A program made the position numbers and the translations under genes. Shown one piece after another: positions 33,814 through 46,125 of a stretch of 64,000 nt of DNA; the stretch's first letter is position 1, and each line of letters opens with the position of its first letter. This DNA comes from Acorus gramineus (taxonomy: Eukaryota; Streptophyta; Magnoliopsida; Acorales; Acoraceae): contig JAUJYN010000047.1 in assembly GCA_030737835.1 (NCBI GenBank), forward strand, positions 218,332 to 282,331. Direction: 5' to 3'. The notes below the pieces were generated by a model, which saw only the letters and a program-made list of their open reading frames with translations, was not told the DNA's origin and ran no database searches.

Positions 33814-36434
33814 TCGTTAACTCACGAACCCACATTCATCATCGCTTTTATTACATAAGAAATAAATATTATAACGCAATCATAAGATGATATTAACTTG
33901 ACTTACCACCGCAGAATAGACAACTACCAATCACTTCAAACAATGGCATAGGCAAATATGCTCCCTACAGAGTCAAAATCAAGCACATCATCAATACAAT
34001 GCAGGCTATAACAGAAATATCAATGAAAAAAAAGGAAATTTTAAACTTAAATGCAAAAGTCAGAGAGATGCCAAGTATAATTTGCTCTCTTCATGAGAAG
34101 CAGACATAGATTACCTTGTCCAAGAATTAGAATCTCATTGGAAGCAAAAGGAACAATATCCTGAATTCTTTCACTCGTAATTGTTTGAGAAGCTTCAAGT
34201 GAAGACAAAGACAGAACTGAATTCCATTAGAAAAATACTAAAGCAAAAGAATCCAATAAATTTCACAAAGATTACAGTCCAGTAAAAAAAAGAAGATAAC
34301 CCTTTCTGGCAAAGAATAGAGGTGGACTAAATAATAAGAACAAGGACAGGGAAAACAAGTTTCATTGATACAAATTAAAGGGCAACATGTCATGACTCAT
34401 GCACATAAAAGGCAATGGTTCTCTGTTTAATGTTGTCAAAATTTATAATCTGAAGTCTGAAATCTATATAGCCAAAATTAAACCAAATGAAACCTTTTAT
34501 AGCACAATAGGAAAATGTACATGTCAAATTGCAATAAAAAAAAAATTTAAATGTGAGCACACACCACCTGTAATTCAACACGAAATAATTGATCATTGAT
34601 TTAATGTTGTTTTTCCTTGTTTTACTGATTGGAATCATCTCTCATCATCCCTCTTATCCTTATCCCTCTCTTCCATCTTTTTCTCCATTTTGTTATTTAT
34701 ACATTATCTGACTTGTTTATTAAACTAAGATGGCCCTTCCTTGCTTTTAGTTACGCTATTAGAGTTTCTAAGTTACATGATAATGAGAAAGTATGGTAGA
34801 TGGCACTATAGGGATCTTTTAGTGTGGGTCATCAAGGGCTTCTCCTCCAATCATACTAAAGCTTTGTGTTCGACACAAACCTCATATCCAGCCTTTGGAG
34901 TTTTTTTTACTCTCTAGTTCTCTCTTATTTCTCCATATATTCTTGACTCTTGAGTGATGGTTCCATGATTTCTGTGGATAGTTATACGTGTGCAATAAAA
35001 AAGAAGAGAAATAATGTCATACTATTTTATTTTATTTTTTGCTTGGTAAATGAAAATCTATTGCTAATTGAAAAGGTTACAATTGTACATCATAGAATAA
35101 GAAGAGAAGAAAAGAAAAGATCTGGGGGACAAAAAGCCACCAAGGTGATACATTGCAATGCATAAAACAAGAAGAAACTAATTCATATCGCCATGGAGTC
35201 AAGGCATAGGACATCACAGACAATCAATGCTCACCCAATCATAAAGAAGATCTGAGATGGATGGTGCCATGCTTATCATGCCAAATGAGCTCTTTTATGT
35301 CATTTCAAAGCTGAGAGGGTTGGAAATAAGAGACACCAATTTTAGATTGAGCAGCAGTCAGACACAACAACTCGGTTTCCCTCACGGTAAACATGTGAAA
35401 TTTTGCATGACTATTGATGTATCATACTATTGATGTATCATGACTAGGGCTTGTCAATACCTGATATTTGCATGACTTTTTCATTTTCGTCATCATCAGG
35501 AACCTCATCCACCAGTGATGCAATATGCACTGAATGAGGTGCATCAGATATCCAAATAATTTGTGTCCTGCAAAATTACAGCAAACTGAATATAAAACTA
35601 AAACCAGAAGAGTAATTCCACATAATAAAATCATTAATTATCAATACTTGTAGGGATATCAGGAAGAACAACTAGCATCTACACTTTCATTGTGTATTCC
35701 TATTGCCTCATAAAGGCATTGTTGGTGATGTGCGTGCATGACTGGTAATTAGCTTCTGAGACGGTGTCAGTATCATGCAAACTCAAGAGATGTAGATCTC
35801 AAGAGGAGTCTAGTATAAGAAACTTCTTTGGAGAAAGGTAATGGATTGACACAGCTCTTACCAAAGTCAACTTCCCACTGAGCTTTCAGCTTTGAACTTT
35901 GGATCTCCTTGCACTTGAGTGGCATGAAAAAGGAGCCAAGTACACCTGAGTCATGTTTCTGTTTTACAATCCTAAGCTTAAATGCAAGTATAGTTACAAG
36001 GCACAGTCAAGTCACAAATCTAATTTACATAACAAAGGAGTATTGATAAAGAATTAATGTCTAGATGGGACGTCTGCATCGAAATTTGTAGAAAGTGATG
36101 CATTTTGCAGATAATGCTTTCCTCATGATATTGTCAAATTTCTTTAAGTATATAACAGATGAAATAAATTCTCAACTCCATCAAATATGAACTTAAATTT
36201 GACAAAAAAAAAAGAAAAGAAGAAGCTGCTTGTCATGCACTTAAAATCATCTTTACCTCATACGACAGCATATAGAAGCAACATGTAGTCAAGCACACAC
36301 ACAAAAGTGTATGAATATGTAGATAAGCACACACACAAAAGTGTATGCATATATATCGCATTGCAAAGTTCTTTGTTCAAAATAGAAATCCACGCACTCA
36401 ATGGCAAATGGGTGAAAATTGACAACCTCCCCCT
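33814..36434. other. AT-rich stretch, no supported gene
   Basis: About 2.6 kb contain no recognisable domain on either strand. Features seen are a poly-T-led piece near 35030 (GCTTGGTAAATGAAAATC) that resembles a LINE tail in minus orientation, and a short CACACACAAAAGTGTATG direct repeat near 36297-36350. Confidence 0.4.
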
Positions 36435-36439
36435 GTTAC

Positions 36440-36619
36440 TGTTAGAATAAAGAAAAGGGAATTATTGTTATTATATTAGAGGAGCCAAAGGGCTCTATTT
36501 ATAGATACATAGAGAAAACCCTAAAATACAGATAAGGAATCTAGGAAAACTAGGAAACTAATAATATCACAATAATGACAATAAAGATATAATATTATCC
36601 TAATAATGATTCTTTAACA
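36440..36619 (-). repeat. 3' LTR of the non-autonomous element
   Basis: The LTR is 180 bp, with ends TGTTAGAATAAAG and ATTCTTTAACA on the plus strand. A TATA-like TATTTATAGATACATAG lies within. It pairs with 38997-39165. Confidence 0.88.
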
Positions 36620-36772
36620 CCCCCTCCCAAACTCTGAAAGGTAGAACCCTTAGAGTTTGGACAAAAATGAGAAGGTGGCGAAGGCTGGTGACAGCACGTG
36701 CAGGAGTGGCAGAGGTGCAACAAAGGCACGGTAAGGGCTCTGCAAAGGCGCGTGTGGTGGCCGCAATGCTGA

Positions 36773-37275
36773 GAAAAGAGAAAGAGCGCACATAGAAGAA
36801 GACATGCGTAGTGGGAGCAAGAGAAGTAGCAAGATTGCACGAAGAGCGCGAGAGCGGTCGATGCCGCAAGGAGATGCGCGGAGGTGTGCAAATCTGCGAA
36901 AAGAGAAAGAGCGCACATAGAAGAAGACATGCGTAGAGGAGCAAGAGAAGTAGCGAGATTGCACGAAGACTGCGAGAGCGATCGATACCGCAAGGAGATG
37001 CGCGGAGGTGTGCAAATATGCGGAAAAGAGAAAGAGCGCACATAGAAGAAGACATGCGTAGAGGGAGCAAGAGAAGTAGCGAGATTGCACGAAGAGCGCG
37101 AGAGCGATCGATGCCGCAAGGAGATGCGCGGAGGTGTGCAAATCTACGAAAAAGAGAAAGAGCGCACATAAAAGAAGACATGCGTAAAGGGAGCAAGAGA
37201 AGTAGCGAGATTGCACGAAGAGCGCGAGAGCGGTCGATGCCGCAAGGAGATGCGCGGAGGTGTGCAAATCTGCGA
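36773..37275. repeat. Tandem array, about 125-bp unit, four copies
   Basis: Units recur with GAGGTGTGCA at 36881, 37005, 37131 and 37257 (periods of 124-126 bp) and carry AAAGAGAAAGAGCGCACAT. The near-identity of the units suggests recent expansion. It is open in long frames on both strands but has no recognised domain. Confidence 0.9.
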
Positions 37276-37429
37276 GGAGGATCGTAGAGATCTCGAATGA
37301 AGAAAAGAATCACACAGATGCATAGAGAACAAAAAATCGAGCAAAATGGACCCCTGGAACACCTTAATTGGACTTCCGGAGAGGAAGTTATGACCGATTT
37401 AGTGATTTTTGAAGTCTCAAGGAGGTGCC

Positions 37430-38870
37430 GGAGGCGCCGGAGGGTGGCCGGAGGCGGCGGCAGGGCGGCAGAGGGCGGCCGGAGGAGCCGGACGGCAACC
37501 GGAGGTGACCGAAGGAGCCGGAGGCAGAGAGCGGCCAGAGGCGGCGGAGAGTGGCCGGAGGCGGCAGAGGGCGGCCGGAGGTGACCGGAGGAGCCGGAGC
37601 CAGAGAGTGGCCGGAGGCGGCGGAGGGCGGCCGGAGGGCAGCGGAGATTAGCGCCGGCGGAGGAGAGCGGCAGCCGCTAGTGGTGCACGCTGGCTCCGGG
37701 ACGCATATGGGGCGCGCTGGGGAGGCGTCCCGGACAGGATCCCGGGAGACCCGGGAGCGTTGGCACGCGCAGATCCCGGGATATCCGGGAGCGCTAGCAC
37801 GCGCTGGCAGGGCAGATCCCGGGATATCCGGGCTGGCACGTGCTGGCAGGACAGATCCCGAGAGATCCGGGAGCACTGGCAGGGCAGATCCCGGGATGTC
37901 CGGGAGCGCTGGCACGCGCTGGCAGGGCAGATCCCGGCAGAGGAGAGCGGCAGCTGCCGGTGGTGCACGCTGGCTCCGGGACGCATATGGGGCGCGCTGG
38001 GGAGGCGTCCCGACAGGATCCCGGGAGACCCGGGAACGTTGGCACGCGCAGATCCTGGGATATCCGGGAGCGCTGGCATGCGCTGGCAGGGCAGATCCTG
38101 GGATATTCGGGCTGGCACACGCTGGCAGGGCAGATCCCGAGAGATCTGGGAGCGCTGGCAGGGTAGATCCCGGGATGTCCGGGAGCGCTGGCACGCGCTG
38201 GCAGGGCAGATCCCGGGATATCCGGGAGCGCTGGCACGCCCTGGCAGGGCTGGCAGGGCGCGACGGCAGGGCAAGGGCTGGACGCGGCAGGGCCAGGCGA
38301 GCAGCGGCAGGGCGGCGCCGGCAGCGGCAGGGGCGGCGCCGGTAGTGGCACGACGGCGACGGCAAGGGCACGACGACGACAGCAAGGGCACGACGGCGAC
38401 GCAAGGGCACGACGACGACGGCAAGGGCACGACGGCGACAGCGACGGCAAGGGCACGACGGCGACAGCGACGGCAAGGGCACGACGGCGACGACGAAGGC
38501 AAGGGCACGACGGCGATGGCAAGGGCACCACGGCAACAGCGACGGCAAGGGCACGACGGCGACGGCGAGGGCACGACGGCGACGACAACGGCAAGAACAC
38601 GACGGCAAGGGCACGACGGCAAGGGCACGACGGCGACGACGACGGCAAGGGCACGACGGCGACGGCGACGACGATGGCAAGGGCACGACGGCGACGGCAA
38701 GGGCACGAGGGCAACAGCGACGGCAAGGGCACGACGGCGACAGCAAGGGCACGACGGTGACGGCGACGGCGACGGCAAGGGCACGACGGCAAGGGCACGA
38801 CGGCAACAGCGACGGCAAGGGCACGACGGCGCGACGACGGCAAGGGCACGACGGCAACAGCAACGGCAAT
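37430..38870. repeat. GC-rich simple and higher-order repeats in the element interior
   Basis: Three sub-blocks are seen. Themes GGCGGCCGGAGG (37430-37660) come first. A duplicated unit with CAGATCCCGGGATATCCGGG and TGGCACGCGCTGGCAGGGC spans 37670-38240. GACGGCAAGGGCACGAC repeats span 38345-38870. Long open frames on both strands follow from base composition and are not supported as genes. Confidence 0.85.
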
Positions 38871-38996
38871 GGCACTTTTAGATCTCGCGAGCAAAATTCC
38901 TCCCCCGCTTCGATTGAAGACTCTTCAATCGAAGCGGGGAAGAGAAAGAGAAGCTTTTGTGGATCTAGGATTTTTGAGGTGGAGGCTCTGATACCA

Positions 38997-39165
38997 TGTT
39001 AGAATAAAGAAAAGGGAATTATTGTTATTATATTAGAGGAGCCAAATGGCTCTATTTATAGATACATAGAGAAAACCCTAAAATACAGATAAGGAATCTA
39101 GGAAAACTATGAAACTAATAATGACAATAAAGATATAATATTATCCTAATAATGATTTTTTAACA
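38997..39165 (-). repeat. 5' LTR of the non-autonomous element
   Basis: The LTR is 169 bp and abuts the primer site TGGTATCAGAGCC on the minus strand (plus-strand GGCTCTGATACCA). It pairs with 36440-36619. Confidence 0.88.
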
Positions 39166-39170
39166 ACTAC

Positions 39171-39998
39171 ATTTTATTTATATGTTTAATTTTATAATAG
39201 TATTCCTAGTGATAAAAGCAAATTTTGATATTATTGTAGTAAAGAGATTATGATTTCAACGGACATCATTCACAATACAGATATGGTTAGACGGTATATA
39301 CGTGGAACCACCATATAGGTTTCATAGAGAAAAAAAAAACAATTGTCATTGAAAAATAGAAGTGGGTGAACTGATGATCTCAATAGAAGTCTAGGGTCCA
39401 GCTCCAACATGGATATTTTCTTGATTATAAAAAATACTATGAATGATAAATAAATTTATAGCAAGTACCTCCCCATTTAATCCAACAAATACTTTGCCCG
39501 ATCAGCTGCTATTCGGGAGAGAATTAGAAAAATAGGATAACTTTCGAAATGAAAACAGTGATTTGAAAGAAGTGAGGATTCCAAGAGAAAGATTGAAAAC
39601 ACCATGGTAAGTGATGATGGTGATGAACTGAAATTAGTGGTAGAAGTAGCAACAGCAACAACAACTACAAGAAAATCAGTACATCCAAAGGAAGATGACT
39701 CAAAATGTCTACACATTACCTACAACAACATGACATCTACTAAACAAAATGATGATGAGTTGAACACACCCCTCTCTTCAGTTCCCAAGTTCCTTTCATT
39801 GCTCTCTTCCACCTACTCATATTAAGCAAAAGCCAAGTAAGACAGATGAAACATTGGATTTATGTGAAACAAGTTTTTTTTTTCTTCTTTTAAATACTAA
39901 ATCAATACCCCATGAAATTAATGAATAGAAGAACCAATGAAATGATAGGGTTGAGTTAGATTTGAAGAATAAATACCTGTGATAGCAAAAGCAAACCG
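39171..39998. other. AT-rich stretch, no supported gene
   Basis: There is no recognisable domain. It lies between the non-autonomous LTR element and the decayed 3' part of the minus-strand LINE. Confidence 0.4.
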
Positions 39999-40777
39999 TC
40001 AAACCAATGAGGAGACGAACCTCCTATAAAACATCACGAAACACTGCACATTGAGACAAGTGGTGACTGCAAGCCTAAGAGCCGGAGGGCTTGTGACCCC
40101 AGTGGGCTGATGATGTGGTTGATGACCTATGAGTGAGCCTTGACTGTGTACTCTGCGTAAGAGGGTAGATAAGATCTCAGCAACAATAGTGAAGAGGTAC
40201 GGGGACATGGGGTCCCCCTGTCCGAGTCCTCATTGAAGTAGTATCCAAGGAGTCAGTGAGCCATTGATCAGTACCGCCATTCTAGTACATGTCATGCATT
40301 GCCGAATCCATTGTATCCACCGAGTAGGGAAGTCAAATTGTTCAAGTGCTGAAAAGAGAGCCGGCTATTCCACTGAGTTGTAAGAATTGGCTAGGTCCAA
40401 TTTTACCACCATGAGTGCATGCTTGCCTCGGCGAAGTTTAAGGCTATGGAGAATCTCCTTTACCAACAACAAATGAGAGAATGCATCGGATCGCTGTTGA
40501 AGGAAAGCCCCCTGTTCAGGGCCGATGATATGAGGGAGGACATGTTTCAGACGACGGACAAGTAATTGGGAAATTATCTTGTATTTGGTGTCGCACACAC
40601 TGATCGGACGGAAAACCTTGAGGGTCACTGGGTTGGGACCTTTCGGGATCAATGCCAACATGTGTATCTCCCCATGACCATGGAAGCTCTGCTGTGCAGT
40701 GGAAATGATGAATAGCTCGGATGATGTCTTCCTTCAAAATAGACCAACATTTATTGTACAATTCCCCAGGGTAACCA

Positions 40778-43667
40778 TGTCACGTCCCAGGGCGGCCGTC
40801 TCCGGGACGCGGCAAGTGTATATATGATATCAACAGTCTAAACTGGAGGTCAATAATATACTCTAAATAACAGCTGAAATGACAACACAGACAACAAAGC
40901 AAGGCTGACATGATATATACACAGATAGCGGAAGCTAAAAGACTGAGTCTGTAATTCAAAAACATACTACAGACTCGATACATAATCAACTGTCCTGTGA
41001 GAGCCAATATACACACATACATCCAAATAATATACAAACGGTGCCCAAGCACGGAAATATATACATACAATCAAAAGAAAGGATGCTGATGGCCTCTAAC
41101 ACTCGCGGGACGTGGCGCTACTCCGCTACTGATGAAATCCCTCGGGGAGCTCCTCCTTCTGGTCCGACTCAGTGATAACTGGAGAAAAAATATGCGAGGG
41201 GTGAGCCACACGCTCAGTGAACAGCACAACCCATGCATCACAGTTTATATTAACCACAATTAATCAAATCAAGCCTCAAAGTGGCAGGAACTACACAATC
41301 CAGTGGGTCGCTACATCGCTGACCCACCACACCCTCACCCCTCAATATGGTGACATAGGATATTGGGACTGACTAGGCTGTTAATCACCCTTGGTCCACC
41401 GATAGTCTCTCCTCCACTCCGTAGGCCGCTTGGCCACTCCCACATTCAGCACAGTCCGAATCCAAAATCAGGAGGTACCTACTGATGGGAGCCCTCTCAC
41501 AGGACGGCCTTTCTAACGCTGGGGCAGTCTCTACACGGATCCAACGAAGGGAACAGAAACAGCCTATCCATACGCATACGATCCACTCGGATCCGCCGAC
41601 AACACATCTCAACAACTCTAATGTCATGAATTCTTCAGAATTCCTCCAGGGCGCATAACCAAGATGTGGGAAACATATATGATAATAATGAGGAAAAGAA
41701 ACCTTGGGAGGGCAACCTGAGGTCCCGATATAGAACATCCCGACAACCAAACAAGGAACACGGAGTACCCTAGCCCGGGTCTCAATGTTGACCTCGCAAG
41801 ACCCCCTTAATATTCCCTAAGGCATACTAATAGACATATGCTCGCATTTAATTTAATAACTTAAACTAATAGGACGCATGCATAGGTCGAGGCTTTCCTA
41901 GCATGATAACAATGTGACAGGATGCATGGCTCTTACACATATCCTAAGGGTGCAAGTCCCTAACATACAAGTCTAAGGTGGCATGCATTCTACACACTAA
42001 TCATGCTTGCATGGATTACATGCTAACAAGTTAATATCAACTACGGTGCCCCAGGGGAGGACGGTATACGCCCAAGTGCATATAGCGCCTCCCAACTGGG
42101 TTGGATTGTACCACTCACCAATAATCGGGTCATCGCGCGACCGTCCGTCAAGATCTGCAAGACAGGGTAATCAACTCAGTGAGTAAAATACACAAATACC
42201 ACAAAAATACATTAAAATACATAACACTTGGACAAGCGTACATACGGCCTGTACGCCCGCGAGTCAGCGCACCCCGACTCACTCTCGAACCCCCGGGTAG
42301 CCGTACGCAAGGCCACCCGCCCCGGGCGCACAGCCGAGCCCCGGCCCGCGCGCCCAGCGCAGTGCCGAGCCCCCTACCCGCACGCCCGGACACTCTGCCG
42401 AGCCCCCCCCCCCCCCCCCGGGTGCACCGCGCGCTCACTGCGCCCCAGCGCAGCAACCCGCGCACACCCGCACGCCCTGCGCCCCAACGCCTCACCCCGC
42501 GCGCACCCTGCGCGCACCACCGGCACAGCACGCCTGCGCATCTGCGCAGCGCTCCGCGCGAACGCCCCCGCACGGCGCCCTGCGCGCAGCATCCGCACGC
42601 GGCCCCCTGCGCGCCGCACGCACTGCGCCTCTGCGCAGCGCCCCGCGCGCACGCCCCCGCACGGCGCCCAGCGCGTAGCACCCGCACGCTCCTGCTCCAC
42701 CCGCGCGCACGCTCGCGGGCACGCGCGCATGCCCTGCCAGTCTGCTCTGCCCGCCCTGCCTGCCAGCCCGCCTGCATGTGCTGCCTACGCTGCCAGCCTA
42801 CCTGGGACACCCTACCACCACCCCCACGGCCACCAATGGCCACCAACCGCCACCAACACCCAAAACCACCCTCCTAACATGCATCTAACATGGAAAGGAA
42901 GGAAAGAAACCTTACCCAAGGAAGGAAAGGAAGGAAGGGAAGATCGGTTGCTCTTCGCGCACCGAAACACCGCCTCCAAGACCACCACCACCGAGATCTC
43001 CTTCAGCCCTAAAAATGGCTGAAATCAGAGGAGAAAAGAGGGCATGAGAGGGGGTCACACTTGAGGGAACTCGAATCCGAGACCACCGGAAGATAGATCG
43101 GGAGCTCACCTATCTTTTCTCTTCTTAGGGTTTTTGGTTTTGACCACCCTAGCTAGGTCTAAAAGTTGATTTAAAGAGAAGGAGAGAGAAATTTGGGTGG
43201 AGAAGATGATGAATAGTGGGGGGGGATATTTTTAGCTTCACTTATAAGTCAACCCACACTTAGATTAGGTTAAACTAGGATTGGGAAAGATTAAGATTAG
43301 GTTTAAGTGTGGTTTGACCCTAGTCAACCCAACCACACTAAAATCCAAACCAATTTGACGAAGTCATGGGCCCCACCTTGACCAAGTCAAGTCTCCCAAT
43401 GACTTCTCGCTCGGTCAAAACCCGGATACGCTTCGAAACTGCGAAATTCTGAAACGTTACCGGAATTCGATGAAATTTTCGTGAGTGGCTTGGAATGGCA
43501 CCAGGACACATAATATGCAGTTAGATTTTCAATCGGAGGTCTCAAACTCAGGATGATAGCTAACGATCCAAAATTTTAGCAGTTCCGATCGAAAAACGAA
43601 AAAACCCGAAAAACTGCCAGAATGTCTCAATGGTTACCAGAAGGCAAAAAGTGACACATATATAACA
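40778..43667 (-). mobile_element. Solo LTR, long gypsy family (copy C), TSD AACCA
   Basis: The solo LTR is 2890 bp, minus strand, with the perfect 5-bp duplication AACCA at 40773-40777 and 43668-43672. It holds the GC-rich block (42240-42830, with a long C run near 42405-42419), splice-like sites at the same places as the other copies, one G-rich repeat unit, and the acidic in-frame stretch near 41125-41180. Its U3 is longer than in other copies because of a segment of about 190 bp (43253-43440). The LINE frame reads straight across it when one AACCA is counted. Confidence 0.92.
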
Positions 43668-44544
43668 AACCACCCAGTCCCGGAGCACGGTTCGAGGGGA
43701 GCTTGAAGACGACAGCCTCAATTTCAGCCTCCCAAAAAGGGTGAATCAAATCCTGAGCGAAGTCATGTGGGATCTTTTTGTCAAGCGAGTCGAGGGGCAT
43801 ATGGAGTAAGGTCGGAATCTGAGAACTCCAATGATCATGGAAGTGTGCTTCAATATGTTGGCGGATAACTGCATCTTCAGTGATAAGAACCCCGTCCAGT
43901 TGTCTCAAGGAATTAATACGATTTTGGATTCTACGCCATTGAGTTTGGGAGTGAAAGAAGCTGTGTTTTGATCACCGCACATATCCACTTAGCCCGGGCT
44001 CATTGAGCCCAGAAGATTTCCACCTGCCTTTGCAAAGTAGTAAGGTGGTTTCGAGCAATCTAGAGTCATTGGAGGGAATTAAGCATCCTTAGGAGGATGG
44101 GATTGATCTTTAGCCTCTAAGTGCTCCTAACGCCTGTGCTCATGCCGCACGGGAGGGAAGATCAGAAACTGAGCCTTTATTCCATTGATGGAGAGCACGT
44201 TGGAAGTGACAATTTTTTATGAACTGTACCCATAGGAGAAGTATGACCAGCGCCTGTCCAGTGGTCATCGATAAGCCTGAATATCCCCGGGTAATCAAAC
44301 TAGAAACATTCAAATCGGAAAGGTTTTTTGCCATAAGGAGGTGGTATCTCGGTATCCAGAAGAAGAGGAGAGTGATCAGAATGATGTCGTGGGAGAACAG
44401 TGACAACAGCTGAAGGGAAGATGGAACTCCAAGCTGCATTAGAGAAAACTATATCAAGTACCGCAGGCTTTTAGTTTCCATGAGAAGAAGATTGTTCTCT
44501 TCAATCCACTGATGAAAACGGTGAACTTGTGGGGTATTTCTGAA

Positions 44545-45428
44545 GGGCGCGTCTATCCCCACCAAATGTTTTTCTTACCCCACCAATCAAAAAAAAAAAA
44601 AAAAAAACGATGTTTGGCTGTTCCCACCAATCCAGGTCGACCGGACTTGGTCGCCATTTCAGGTTTTGGGCGACCGGACTTGATCGCCATTTCAGGTTTT
44701 GGGCGACCGGACTTGGTCGCAATTTCAGGCTTTGGGCGACTGTAATTGGTCGAACAGGGTTCAAAACTATATCTACCTATTTTTTGTAAACAAATAACTT
44801 TTTGGGTTTATCCATCATAGTCCACATTTATTCTTTTATCCAAACAACAGCTAAGGGGCCGAAAAAAATGTAAGTATGTATACTTTCAATTAATTCAAAT
44901 TTTTATAGAAAAATATCTTATTAGACAAATATATATCATTTTTAAGTTTCGTTTGAATTCGTAGTTAAGAGGATTCTTCGTTTGAAAACAAAAAAAAAAC
45001 CTATAAGTTGATCCAAACACATTATATACTTGACTTTTGAAAATTAGTCCGTCACTTGTGTAAAAAAAAAATTGTTCTTATATTCTACATTTAAGAATAA
45101 TAATTGATTCTTCTTACATTACAACTCAAACTTGGAGTGGTATGAAGGATTTAAGGAAGATATACGTCGTGGGATTATGTTTCCAAGAAAAAAATTTATA
45201 AACTTTATTACAAATCCTGTTCGACCAAGTTCGGTCGCCTGAAACTTGAAATGACGACCAATTCCGGTCGCCCAAAATCTGAAATGGCGACCAAGTCCGA
45301 TCGTCCAAAACCTGATGTAGCGACCAAATCTGGTCGACCTGACCGGATCGGTGGGAAAAGATAAAACACTGATTTTTGTTTCTCGATTGGTGGGGTAAGA
45401 AAAATGCTTAGTGGGGATAGCCGTGCCC
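44545..45428. mobile_element. Foldback MULE-type element (884 bp), 9-bp target duplication
   Basis: The ends GGGCGCGTCTATCCCCACC (44545) and, inverted, GGGCACGGCTATCCCCACT (45428) start inverted repeats of roughly 200 bp that share TTTTTCTTACCCCACCAATC and repeats on the theme GGTCGCCATTTCAGGTTTTG. Flanking sequences ATTTCTGAA (44536-44544) and ATATCTGAA (45429-45437) match at 8 of 9, fitting a 9-bp MULE duplication. There is no coding sequence. It is inserted in the endonuclease part of the minus-strand LINE. Confidence 0.8.
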
Positions 45429-45805
45429 ATATCTGAATGGTAAACGCCTCTTTTATCATGTGGCCCAAGGAGAGTATTGAAATCCTCTGCAATCAGCATA
45501 GGGAGACCCGTCCGACAAACCTCTGTAGTCTAGGTCCAGATAAAAGAGCGTTCCAATGAATCCGCGTTAGCATAGGCCCCAACCCAATGAGAACCCACGG
45601 AAGTTGATTTGGCAGATTAACCGTCAGATATAATGCTTGTTCTTGGCCGACAACTCCGGTAATATAAAAAGATAAATGGTTGGCTGAGTTCACGTTGTGT
45701 CTGTCAGTTGGCCCCATTTTTGGTTCTATCTCCTCTTGATTTTTTTTCTCAACGTATACTAAAGAAATATATATAATAAAAATCTCTGTCAGCCCCATCT
45801 CCACA

Positions 45806-46125
45806 TTATTTCTTTTTTGTAGTGGTGTTCATTTCACAATCAAATAAAAAAAAACTCCACCTTTGGACATCATAGTATATTATTTTGTAATTCATCATTT
45901 AATCAGTTTTTAAGGGGATATCAAGCATTTTCATGAGTCCGAAACCAATTAGGATTGATTTCAGTCAGTCCGATCAGTTTCGAACTATACAACCTATAAG
46001 AGAGTGACACATGTACCCAATAATTGACTGATGTAATTCGATTTATAGACCGTGCAATTCAATACTGACCAGCTGATCGAAGACAGTTCTGATTGAATCC
46101 GGACTCCATTTTCATCAGTTCAGCA
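45806..46125. other. AT-rich stretch, no supported gene
   Basis: It lies between two oppositely oriented LINE remnants. It contains TTTTTTGTAGTG near 45815, which could be a CACTA-type end, but its partner and flanking triplet are not convincing. Confidence 0.35.

Larger units (their letters stand above)
36440..39165 (-). mobile_element. Non-autonomous LTR element with repetitive interior
   Basis: Two LTRs (36440-36619 and 38997-39165) differ by three substitutions and small length changes by eye, so the element is young, roughly under a million years at usual plant rates. In its own (minus) direction, the primer site TGGTATCAGAGCC starts right after the LTR at 38996. Then come the leader, a simple-repeat region (38345-38870, theme GGGCACGACGGCGACGGCAA), GC-rich repeats (37430-38340), a segment shared with the copia leader at 17911-18012 (here about 37322-37420), a four-unit tandem array (36773-37275) and a purine tract beside the 3' LTR. 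No gag or pol is present. Flanks read GTTAC and ACTAC, so the target duplication is unclear. Confidence 0.82.
39999..45800 (-). mobile_element. L1-type LINE remnant holding a foldback MULE and a solo LTR
   Basis: Reading leftward, endonuclease pieces come first: HWVGAYANADSLERSF and MLIAEDFNTLLGPHDKRG near 45430-45590, then FHQWIEENNLLLM near 44480, and SNAAWSSIFPSAVV with HHSDHSPLLLDTE near 44310-44430. Next is the start of reverse transcriptase (43908 leftward: FKLPSNRAPGLGG). After the solo LTR 40778-43667 it continues with YPGELYNKCWSILKEDI, ALIPKGPNPVTLKVFRPISV (40650) and GDPMSPYLFTIVAEIL (40210). The end of reverse transcriptase and RNase H are not seen, so the 3' part is lost or rearranged near 40000. 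Stops and frame changes are several. It is a plain LINE, old relative to its two insertions. Confidence 0.85.

Noticed and set aside
37388-38894. Frames of 366-495 codons on the minus strand
   Set aside because: They are simple repeats (CGTCGTGCCCTTGCC theme) read in several frames, with no recognisable protein family.
39226-39245. TATTATTGTAGTA as the right end of the CACTA-like element
   Set aside because: The terminal base pattern is imperfect and there are no subterminal repeats or matching duplication.
39604-39825. 73-codon frame with Thr/Lys-rich product
   Set aside because: It is short, low-complexity, has no domain, and its context is AT-rich intergenic DNA.
45810-45825. TTTTTTGTAGTG as the right end of the CACTA-like element at 31183
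   Set aside because: The flanking triplets do not match and the subterminal motifs seen on the left are missing here.
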